NCBI GenBank assembly: GCA_902500775.1
Contig: CABVRZ010000015.1
Location: 22,657 to 86,656 of the forward strand
Origin: an uncultured Nitrospira sp.
GTDB taxonomy: Bacteria; Nitrospirota; Nitrospiria; Nitrospirales; Nitrospiraceae
DNA: 64,000 bases
Direction of reading: 5' to 3'
Both the position numbers and the translations under genes were made by a program. Below are positions 18,039 to 25,602 of the stretch, in pieces. Below the pieces are notes generated by a model. The model saw only the letters and a list, made by a program, of their open reading frames with translations, was not told the DNA's origin and ran no database searches. The stretch's first letter is position 1; each line of letters begins with the position of its first letter.

Positions 18039-19882
18039 AGCCTGGGCCCCGCCGATGCAGAATCGTTGACTGTGACATGAAACGATACTTGTCGTGTCCG
18101 TAGAGATTTGGTTCCCCGTGCTCCAGTCGTTGCCGAAGGGTCGACTGGAGCAGCAACCGCCCTGAAATTGATGGTCGTGAGCTGTTCGACATTAAGAATG
18201 GACATGATCCCTCGTGCACGTGCAAGCGCTAGGCGACGATTCAGCTCGGCAGAACCCTCATCGCTGGTATTGCCATGAATCTCCACCTGTATTCGATTAC
18301 CAAGTTGCTGGGCCAGCTCATCGCATTTATGAAGCGTCTGGAGCAATACCTGTAGTACCGCCCCAGGTTCTGCCGTAAGCGACGCACTACCTACCTCGAA
18401 GTCCAGATAGGACGCTTCAATTTCTTGAACGAGTTCAGCAAGGCGCAGCCGATCTTCGTCTTGAAGTCCAGCATCTTGTATCGATGTAACACCCGGAATC
18501 GTCGGACTGGCCCTCCGAAACTGTGCAATCCAGGCATATGGTGCAGTACCGGTTATGTTCAATACCGTCGTACCATTTTGGACTGAGAGGCGGACCGATT
18601 CTGGCGCATGTAAGATGTCCTTGGCCCTTCGCGCCACCAGTTCGGGCTGCAGCGATAGGTAAGGTTCAAGTTGAAAGTCAATCGCGTCGGTTGATAGCCC
18701 CACCTCCTGAGCGATTTTCTGCGGATCATCAGAGAGCGGATCACGCAAGCCGTACACAATGGTCTTGCCGTCCTTTCCATAAGTAGCGTCAATGGATGTG
18801 ATGTGGATACCATGCTTCTCCCTGGCCTCATCCTGAAATTCTGCCCATCGCTGTTTTTCATCAACCTCTCGCCGCCATTCGAGGTAAGTAGTAATGCCCC
18901 ACCAAGCAAGCGCTCCCACTAGGAGTGCCAGCAAAGCAACCTGCGCAGGCGACACGCCGCCATTGGCCGAGCCTTGCTTGTTTGAGGAATCACTTTCCTC
19001 GTGGAGGAGACATGTCTCTAGATGCGGTCTTGCAGCCTCGAACGGCTTCTTGTCGCCTCGGAAATTCTGAAGGGCCTCGTTCAACTCCAAGTGGATAGTG
19101 TCGAGTGCATCCTGAAGTGCGGTGCGGAGTGACGGCAATGGCAAACCAAGAACAACAGCGGCCAAGACGGCTTTAGAGCCTTGCTCGATCAATACCATCT
19201 TGCCATCGTCCATTTTGAATTCATTCATGGACGCATGTTGGGCGGCCTGAAACTCATCTTGGGCAAACTTTTGTACCGCCGTCTTGATCCTGGAAAACAT
19301 GCCCGTAACCAGATCCTCATGGCCCGGATCAAAAGGTTGTATGCCGGGACCATCGACATTACAAAGTTGTGTGCCATTCTCCCTATAAAAAAGAAATACC
19401 CGTTCCACGCGGTATTTCATAGTGTGAGACAAGACGATTTCTCCGAATGGTCTGCCAGTTTTCCACGCCTCCCAGCGCCACGTCATCCCTCGCCAAGACA
19501 AACCGCTGTGGTCCAATGTTCGATTCACCGACTGCGCCATGCCTTGCACAGCAGTCTCAATGGCCTTCCGAATAGCTGGCATCATCACAGGGGAAATTGC
19601 ATCGGCAATGAGTTTTGGCGAGCCTTTGATACCACGGACGAAGACCTTCCCGATGAGAGGTGCCAGAGATTTTTCGAGTTGCTGGTCCTGCTTGGCGCGT
19701 TGACAGATAGCATTCGGCAAGACATTGGCGACGGCGGGCGAATCAATCACCGAATCCCTGAGGCGTTTTTCGAGTCGGTCGAGTCGGTCTCGCTCCGCCC
19801 GAAGCAGCACTTTTTGGATTTCTTCGAGGCCGTCGCTTGTCGGGTGAGCTGTCAAGGTGCTGGGTTCTTGAGAGTCGGACAT
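18035..19882 (-). CDS. Membrane protein with OmpA-like C-terminal domain and cytoplasmic sensor-like half
   Basis: I use the ATG at 19882 (MSDSQEPSTL), giving 615 residues; the frame is open to 19939. The N-terminal part begins DGLEEIQKVLLRAERDRLDR and contains a block VFVRGIKGSPKLIADAISPV followed by WRWEAWKTGRPFGEIVL and YRVERVFLFYRENGTQLCNV. That last piece reads like a roadblock/longin-type fold, a comparison by eye. A single membrane helix VALLALLVGALAWWGITTYL lies near residues 316-335. The outside part has BON-like sequence (VRLSVQNGTTVLNITGTAPY) and a C-terminal OmpA peptidoglycan-binding domain with IQVEIHGNTSDEGSAELNRR and LALARARGI (about 540-590). It could link the wall to the cytoplasmic GTPase. 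Confidence 0.8.
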   Translation of the reverse strand: MSDSQEPSTLTAHPTSDGLEEIQKVLLRAERDRLDRLEKRLRDSVIDSPAVANVLPNAICQRAKQDQQLEKSLAPLIGKVFVRGIKGSPKLIADAISPVMMPAIRKAIETAVQGMAQSVNRTLDHSGLSWRGMTWRWEAWKTGRPFGEIVLSHTMKYRVERVFLFYRENGTQLCNVDGPGIQPFDPGHEDLVTGMFSRIKTAVQKFAQDEFQAAQHASMNEFKMDDGKMVLIEQGSKAVLAAVVLGLPLPSLRTALQDALDTIHLELNEALQNFRGDKKPFEAARPHLETCLLHEESDSSNKQGSANGGVSPAQVALLALLVGALAWWGITTYLEWRREVDEKQRWAEFQDEAREKHGIHITSIDATYGKDGKTIVYGLRDPLSDDPQKIAQEVGLSTDAIDFQLEPYLSLQPELVARRAKDILHAPESVRLSVQNGTTVLNITGTAPYAWIAQFRRASPTIPGVTSIQDAGLQDEDRLRLAELVQEIEASYLDFEVGSASLTAEPGAVLQVLLQTLHKCDELAQQLGNRIQVEIHGNTSDEGSAELNRRLALARARGIMSILNVEQLTTINFRAVAAPVDPSATTGARGTKSLRTRQVSFHVTVNDSASAGPRL

Positions 19883-20013
19883 GGCCTTGCTCCGGTGGTC
19901 AAGCAGATCCCAGGTGCAATAGATCACCTGGGGCTTCAAAATGAGGATTCTGTGCGATCACAGGCACACTGCTTTTGTTCCCCTCCTACCTCTGTATAGA
20001 GACTATGGATCTA

Positions 20014-20640
20014 TCACTTCCCACGAGTGGGGGCGAGGTCTCCACTTAACGACTGCGCAGATTTTTCGAACAATTCTGCGAGTACGGCACGCGTGACTTT
20101 TTCCCGACGCAATTCAGCTAGGGCTGCTTCCATGGCATTCGAGAGTTCTTCGTTTTTCTTTTGCATCTCCGTCGACAGAGTCTGCTGTTGATCAGCAATA
20201 CGCTGGTGCAATTCTCGGCTTTTCGTCGAGGCTTGCTGGTCCAGTTGCGCGGTGCTGGTGGCAACCGTCTTCCCCAATTCCTTCAGGTCGTGCATAAGGC
20301 TGGCAGTCGCCTGCGCCCGGCCTTCGTGCTCGTTCTTGATCTGACCCGTCAGCGCTTCGACTTGTTGTTTGACGAACGATTCAAGCGAATCGAATCGACT
20401 ATCCAATTTCTGTGTCAATTCGTTGGCTACGCGAGTGAGCGATTCTTCAAGCTGCGTGATGCGCTGTGCATGTTCCCGGAATTGCACGCCAAAGAGCAGT
20501 TCCTGGACCCTCGCCAGACCATCGGGAGTATTGCTGTTCACCTCCAGCGATTGGCTACGGCCCTCATCATCGGACCCGGTTCCTTTGTTGGTGTGCAAGG
20601 AGGACTTCGGTGACTCTCTCTCAGTAGTGGGGGATTTCAT
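20014..20640 (-). CDS. Coiled-coil protein, first gene of the GTPase/TIR operon
   Basis: 208 residues, charged and rich in Gln, Glu, Lys and Ala. Heptad-like repeats run from about residue 55 to 190 (for example ITQLEESLTRVANELTQKLD and HQRIADQQQTLSTEMQKKNE). There is no signal peptide or membrane helix. Near the start, DGLARVQELLFGVQFREHAQ resembles the N-terminus of the OmpA-like protein downstream (DGLEEIQKVLLRAERDRLDR), so both may share a docking motif. The ATG at 20640 follows an AGGAGG-like site. It probably heads the operon and could be a scaffold or tether for the GTPase, which is inference. Confidence 0.7.
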   Translation of the reverse strand: MKSPTTERESPKSSLHTNKGTGSDDEGRSQSLEVNSNTPDGLARVQELLFGVQFREHAQRITQLEESLTRVANELTQKLDSRFDSLESFVKQQVEALTGQIKNEHEGRAQATASLMHDLKELGKTVATSTAQLDQQASTKSRELHQRIADQQQTLSTEMQKKNEELSNAMEAALAELRREKVTRAVLAELFEKSAQSLSGDLAPTRGK

Positions 20641-20960
20641 GGTTGTCCTCCTTCACATCGCGCCAAAGTGTTGTTCTGTCATGACCCTAAAATGACTCTG
20701 ACCGTCTTGCGTAGAACTCCTCTCAGTGGCAAATACTAGCACTCTGCAACGGAACAGACAACGGGGTCTCACCTAAGCAGTAGGATTGGTGTCCCTCATC
20801 AGGCCAGTACCTGTTGAATGGGCTCAAGAAGTACGTAATCTTGATATCACGCATGCCTACGTAAACAACCATTAGCCAATTTCATTCTAATATCATAGGG
20901 ATATAGCATTGCCCGGAGTCTGTGGGTGTATGAAACGGATGGCAGACCTAGGTAGCTGGA

Positions 20961-20998
20961 GTATCTCCTTAGATGCGGAGGTGAATCAGAAAGGATAC
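20961..20998 (-). promoter_or_regulatory. Tandem 16-bp dyads (site C)
   Basis: GTATC-TCCTTA-GATGC (20961-20976) and GAATC-AGAAAG-GATAC (20983-20998) have centres 22 bp apart and match the GWATC-N6-GATWC family except for one base. They lie about 320 bp upstream of the coiled-coil gene at 20640. I searched 20641-20960 for a minus-strand GG-N10-GC promoter and found no good one, only an isolated -24-like AGGCATG near 20850. Binding here is therefore less certain than at the other sites. Apart from this, 20641-21055 shows no gene. Confidence 0.5.
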
Positions 20999-21055
20999 AA
21001 TCCCACGTACGGCAACCCGCCTATAGGGACAGCTCTGGCACAGAACAACTAGCTG

Positions 21056-21310
21056 TTAGAAAAGATCCCCCGGTATGATCCACTCTGTAATCGGCATGAA
21101 TTGCTGAAATTCAGGCTTCACACCAAAAATGCGGACCCGATAGCTCCCAATTCGCCTCTGCGATCCGTATGTGAGCGAAAACCCTGCTCCAGTCTCTTGT
21201 TCACGGCACCGCTCAAGCCTTTCAATGAGAACACTCCTCGTCACATGCCGACCGATCTGCATGAGTGTCTCGCGCAATATAGAAGCCGACCTTTTGAGCC
21301 ATCCGAGCAA
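21056..21310 (-). CDS. Possible small protein, unknown function
   Basis: An 84-residue frame with a TTG start lies between the beta-propeller gene and site C, on the same strand as both. The product is basic and then becomes strand-rich (SQRRIGSYRVRIFGVKPEF), and I recognise no family. The start has a GGGAG site directly against it, too close to be ideal. It may be the last gene of the multicopper operon or a chance frame. Confidence 0.2.
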   Translation of the reverse strand: MLGWLKRSASILRETLMQIGRHVTRSVLIERLERCREQETGAGFSLTYGSQRRIGSYRVRIFGVKPEFQQFMPITEWIIPGDLF

Positions 21311-21376
21311 CTCCCAAATAAGTTAGCGGACGTGCACAAACAGTCCAAAAACTTACCAGGGATTCTTGCTTGTACG

Positions 21377-23329
21377 TTAACGCTGTACAGTTACGGTCGT
21401 TGCCGACCTAGCATCAAATGACACACGCATCGAAGAGATTTGGACCGTCACTCGATACTGACCTGGGTGAGGAAAGACAGGCGTGATCTCATAGACCCCA
21501 TTCCCGAGGCCGCGGGCCCCAACACGCTGCTGCCATGTACCCGGAGGCTCAAAGAGCAACACCTGCACATCCGTCAGCTCGTTCATAGGTTGATTTGCCT
21601 GTGCATCCAGGATCTTAAATCGCAACGATACTGGTGTTCCCGTGGGAAAGGGTTTGTTATCGAATAGCCGTTGAATGCGTACTCTTTCTTTAACCGTTTC
21701 GGCAACGTCGCCAGGATGAGACGACGCCTTGACCTGCAATGGCATACACACGACCGTAGGTGGATTCTCTGTAAGGAGATGCAGGTCGTATGTCCCCGCG
21801 CTTGGAAACGTGACCACAGCTTCATACCGGCCCGTGTCGGCCTGAACAAGGCTTCGGTTGAGTACCAGAACAGCGTGTGGACGGCGTTGATAGGTCTGTA
21901 GCGTACCCATGGGCACCATCATTCCTTCCATATAGTAGTACAGTGCCCGTTCCGGAGCATGAGCGATCCACGCGCCGTGTCCATCGGGAGTAGGGACAAT
22001 CATGTCGGCAACGTTTAGGTCAGATGGAGTCGACTGAGGAAAGGTATGGCCAGCGGGAATGTCGGTGACGGCTAAGCTCCCTTTTTTAAGCAGACTGAGA
22101 TCAATGAGGGAGAACTTATCGGACCCAATGCCGCGGACATAGGCAAAATGCTGGGTAACGGTGACTTGGTCAGGCTCTTTCACGACTGCAGCAGTGGCTA
22201 TAATCTGCCCCTTGAAGGCGTCCAGCGCAGAAACGGTCCCCTCAATTTGATTAATGGCCAACCCTATGTTCCCTTCAGGCTCAAATCGTAGCGCGACCAC
22301 ACCTGCTTTTATCGGAATGGTAGCTACGACTTGTCTCGCTTGCGGATCAATGACCGTGACGGTATCTCCATTCAAGCCCACCGCATAAAAAAATCCACTA
22401 GCGCGACTATACGCCAACGCAACCGGCGTACGACTGGTGGGTACTGTCGCGGCGACCGTGAGGTCATCAAGGCCGATCAGGGTCACAGTGTCATCGGCTG
22501 TGTTCGTCACGGCGATGTAGCGATGATCGCTGCTGAAGGCGAGGGTGTGCAGGCCCTTTCCAATATCAATCGATTTTATAATGTGATGGGTTTGGGTATC
22601 CACCGCAACTAACGTGGAAGAGTAATCAAGGCCAACCCACAAGCGGCGATCATCCGGCTCCAATGCTAGGCGTGAAGGGGTAGTCTTATCACCGGTGGAG
22701 ATGACCTGAGCGACCTCTCCTGTATCTGTTTTGATCACTGCCACAGCCGACTTGTCAGGAATCGTGACATACAACCATTGCTGGCTTTGCGATAACGCCC
22801 AGTCTCTTCCTTGCCCTGGCAGGGTGATCAGTCGCTCCAGCTTGGAGGTATTCAGGCCAACCTGCGGATTAATGTAGGAAATGCTATTGTCATGGTTCAG
22901 AACAAGAAGCGAATACGCATTCAAATCAACGTCGGCTCTTCCGCTCAATGTCCCTTTCAGAAACCCCTTGATCTTGTCACGACAGGAAATCTCCTCGGCA
23001 ACTTGGTCGGAGCGCCGTAGGTTCAGCCATGCTTTCGGACGCACATCACCCCGCGGACGGCCACTCACAGGGTCTTTAAATACCACACGCACATAAAGGG
23101 GCTCCTGTGCTTGAAGCTCGTGCTGAGCGGCTGAACCTGGCTTGACCGCCGGCGAAAGAGAGAAATCGATCGCTAGATTTAATTCGTTGAGTGCACGGTG
23201 AAAGACCGCTGCGTAGGGCGTAGAAGACATACTGCGCTGAGCCGTTGGATGATCGTGCGCGTAAGACACACCGGCCAGCGCAGCAGTCACACAGAAAAAG
23301 CCAACCACTCGCGCTTGGTTACCGACCAT
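21377..23329 (-). CDS. Secreted YncE-like beta-propeller protein
   Basis: From the ATG at 23329 (MVGNQARVVGFFCVTAALAG) the protein has 650 residues and a signal peptide ending SYAHDHP. Residues about 150-450 are repeats of the YVTN/YncE propeller kind, with motifs such as RLWVGLDYSSTLVAVDTQT and RYIAVTNTADDTVTLIGLDD. A Met-rich, His-poor loop YMEGMMVPMGTLQTYQ then precedes a C-terminal beta-sandwich (RYEAVVTFPSAGTYDLHLLT). Propellers of this type accompany copper and haem enzymes and may deliver a cofactor or substrate. It overlaps the preceding gene by 11 bases and is the last clear gene of the operon begun at 31524. The frame extends to 23353. Confidence 0.75.
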   Translation of the reverse strand: MVGNQARVVGFFCVTAALAGVSYAHDHPTAQRSMSSTPYAAVFHRALNELNLAIDFSLSPAVKPGSAAQHELQAQEPLYVRVVFKDPVSGRPRGDVRPKAWLNLRRSDQVAEEISCRDKIKGFLKGTLSGRADVDLNAYSLLVLNHDNSISYINPQVGLNTSKLERLITLPGQGRDWALSQSQQWLYVTIPDKSAVAVIKTDTGEVAQVISTGDKTTPSRLALEPDDRRLWVGLDYSSTLVAVDTQTHHIIKSIDIGKGLHTLAFSSDHRYIAVTNTADDTVTLIGLDDLTVAATVPTSRTPVALAYSRASGFFYAVGLNGDTVTVIDPQARQVVATIPIKAGVVALRFEPEGNIGLAINQIEGTVSALDAFKGQIIATAAVVKEPDQVTVTQHFAYVRGIGSDKFSLIDLSLLKKGSLAVTDIPAGHTFPQSTPSDLNVADMIVPTPDGHGAWIAHAPERALYYYMEGMMVPMGTLQTYQRRPHAVLVLNRSLVQADTGRYEAVVTFPSAGTYDLHLLTENPPTVVCMPLQVKASSHPGDVAETVKERVRIQRLFDNKPFPTGTPVSLRFKILDAQANQPMNELTDVQVLLFEPPGTWQQRVGARGLGNGVYEITPVFPHPGQYRVTVQISSMRVSFDARSATTVTVQR

Positions 23330-23957
23330 TTTTTCTGATCTTCCGAGTCGCACGAGCTCTGGAGTGTTGAGCCGTCGGAGTCGTCAAGAGACGCAGCGAA
23401 TCGATAATGAATCCAAAATCGCAATCCTGTGCCGTATCAAACTCGGCACACACGATATTGGCCTGGTCGCTGATCGCTCCCAAAAATGGGGCAGTCTCTG
23501 TTGACGTAAAACCACCGGTTCCACTGACAGTATATTCGGCCACAGGCACTGCATCCCGTTTGGTCGATTCATACACACGCAAAATACCTGTAAATCTTTG
23601 CGTTGGGCTCACCGAAATCCGAGCCCCCACACCTGCCACCGGAGTATCAAACGTCAGAGTCAGGGGGCCATCGTCCCTGCCCTCAACGGTGGAGACCAAC
23701 TTTTCGTTAGGAGCGAAGCTGCCGCGAAAATTCGTACTGCCACCATCAGAGGTCTGGTCCAGTCGACGAATTTTTTCAATGAGCCCCCCCTCGCCATCAT
23801 CGACAGTATGAGAAACGTCAATTCGGTTATTAGCAGTAGAAAAAAATGGATTCGTCCACAATGGATCAACGTCGCCCTGTGGTAATGATCCCCCTTCGGA
23901 CCAATCAATCACATCATCGAAATCACGATGATTCGATGTCTGAGTGTAGTTGGCCAT
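23319..23957 (-). CDS. Hypothetical beta-rich protein of the multicopper operon
   Basis: 212 residues without a signal peptide or membrane segment. It is rich in Asp, Thr and Gly, with strand-like segments LTLTFDTPVAGVGARISVSP and FTGILRVYESTKRDAVPVAE that recall a jelly-roll or lectin-like sandwich. A basic tail follows (SRARATRKIRKNGR). I do not recognise the family. It lies 51 bases after the 513-residue secreted protein and overlaps the propeller gene, so it belongs to the same transcript. Lack of a signal peptide is odd, as its neighbours are exported. Confidence 0.6.
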   Translation of the reverse strand: MANYTQTSNHRDFDDVIDWSEGGSLPQGDVDPLWTNPFFSTANNRIDVSHTVDDGEGGLIEKIRRLDQTSDGGSTNFRGSFAPNEKLVSTVEGRDDGPLTLTFDTPVAGVGARISVSPTQRFTGILRVYESTKRDAVPVAEYTVSGTGGFTSTETAPFLGAISDQANIVCAEFDTAQDCDFGFIIDSLRLLTTPTAQHSRARATRKIRKNGR

Positions 23958-24008
23958 AGCTCCTCCTCTCTTAAGCTTTCCCTGAAAGATGAAAGATTCT
24001 ACCTTGTG

Positions 24009-25550
24009 CTACTGCCTACATGAGCTGGAAGCAGGCGGCACGGTAGGTGATGGTGCCGGGTTGCCTGGCCAAGGATTCAGCTGCCCGACGATAGGCGTGC
24101 CGGCAACTCCAGCATGGTCAAGGGTAGAAAGCGGTCCAGAACCTTGCGTCAAAAATGGCAAACAATGAAAATTGAAGGGAACAAGATCATCTCCCCAGCG
24201 CGTATTTTCCGGGAAAATGATTTCCTGGATCGGTGCCGTGTACCGTCCGGGGCCAGGACCGGGGTCAGGTCCGGCGTTAAGATCTCCGACGTGACGAATC
24301 CGAACCAAGAGCTCTCGCGGTGGTGGTAAAAATCGCGGATCTTTGTCGAGAACTTGCCGAAAACGCCCGAATGGGACCGCCTGTGGTGTGATGGTCGTTA
24401 GGCGTCGCAGCGTTCTATTTCCGCTCGTTGGATGCACGTCCACGGCATAGACATCAACGACGCGGGAAGGATCCGTGGTGAATCCTTCTACCTTCAGTCG
24501 ATTTTGCACTTCTGTATCAATCTGATCAACTCGTGGTCCAGCCGCCCCCATGATGGAAACATCCTGATTGACGTAGGCCGGATCAGTCCCTGGTGCTGTA
24601 AAAATACCAAGCCAAGCCGTCAACTTGTAGGCTGAAATAAACGTTTGGTTCGTAGTATCCCTGGCCAAGATCCCTGCATACATCACAAAGTCGCCAGCTT
24701 CAAAGGCAGCCATTTTTGTGGGATCGCATACTGCAGTGGGACAATTTAGGATTGGAGCATTGCCGGGAATCGGAGGTGCTAATGGGTTTTGGCCTATCAC
24801 AAACTCCGTGCGCGGCTTTCCGCCCATCTTTGGCCGGTTCTGACTAGGCGCGCAGAATGAGACACCACTGCTCGGCACACACATAGGATATCCTGTTTGT
24901 GCGCTGATGGCCGGATTGTCTGGATCAGTCGCAAATCGCCGATCGGCCGAGACCGGACGGCCATATTTCCCATCCGGATCGTTAAGCACTAGACGAACAT
25001 CTCCCGGTTGCCTAGTTGTCGCTAAGGGACTGGCCCCTATGAAAAGTTCTCCAGTTCCACTGACGATTTCGTGTATGTATCCTCCTGCATTGTTAAGAGA
25101 ATTTTGTGAAATGCTGACAAGCCCAGCGATGTAGCGGCATCCTACGACCGGCACACAGACAATATTGCCCTGGATAGAAGCCTCATAGGGGGCGATGGGA
25201 GCCGGACTCGTGTCAGTAACAGCAAGGCCAGATTGTGGGAGTGGTGAAGGGTCAGCCTGAGGACCACGAAAAATATCATGAGGCGTCAGATAGCTGCCGG
25301 GCATCGTGATGATGGAGTTACAAGGGACAATGATATCAAGTCCGTTGACCTTCATTCGTGCTCCAACCAGCAATGAACTGCTCGATGGACCGGGGCACAC
25401 GGATTTTGCCCCATCGAGCAATTCAAACTCTTGAATAATTCCAAAGATATCAAACTGAGTCCCTTCATTGAACACCGCCAGGGCATGCCCCTGGATTCCA
25501 ACCGACGTTACCGTCAGCCATATCCAAAAGAATATTTGTGACCGTTTCAT
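24009..25550 (-). CDS. Large secreted protein of unknown function
   Basis: 513 residues with a signal peptide (IFFWIWLTVTSVGIQGHALA). The mature protein is strand-rich and Pro/Gly-rich. It has an N-terminal OB-like stretch (GIIQEFELLDGAKS, then GARMKVNGLDIIVPCNSIIT) and repeats a related theme near residues 115-165. Four or more cysteines, including a pair in VCVPVVGCRY, suggest disulphides. No family is recognised. It sits 52 bases after the giant multicopper gene and is surely co-transcribed, so a partner role for that protein is likely but not shown. Confidence 0.65.
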   Translation of the reverse strand: MKRSQIFFWIWLTVTSVGIQGHALAVFNEGTQFDIFGIIQEFELLDGAKSVCPGPSSSSLLVGARMKVNGLDIIVPCNSIITMPGSYLTPHDIFRGPQADPSPLPQSGLAVTDTSPAPIAPYEASIQGNIVCVPVVGCRYIAGLVSISQNSLNNAGGYIHEIVSGTGELFIGASPLATTRQPGDVRLVLNDPDGKYGRPVSADRRFATDPDNPAISAQTGYPMCVPSSGVSFCAPSQNRPKMGGKPRTEFVIGQNPLAPPIPGNAPILNCPTAVCDPTKMAAFEAGDFVMYAGILARDTTNQTFISAYKLTAWLGIFTAPGTDPAYVNQDVSIMGAAGPRVDQIDTEVQNRLKVEGFTTDPSRVVDVYAVDVHPTSGNRTLRRLTTITPQAVPFGRFRQVLDKDPRFLPPPRELLVRIRHVGDLNAGPDPGPGPGRYTAPIQEIIFPENTRWGDDLVPFNFHCLPFLTQGSGPLSTLDHAGVAGTPIVGQLNPWPGNPAPSPTVPPASSSCRQ

Positions 25551-25602
25551 GTTAGCAATCTCCTCGTACTAATCGTTCATCACTCAGATAGAAATCGGTA
25601 GG

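Noticed and set aside
19181..19999. A 272-codon plus-strand frame opposite the OmpA-like gene.
   Set aside because: Shadow of the real gene; residue composition is unnatural.
20899..20913. GG-N10-GC string (GGATATAGCATTGC) near site C.
   Set aside because: It points toward the plus strand, where no gene follows, and its -24 element is poor.
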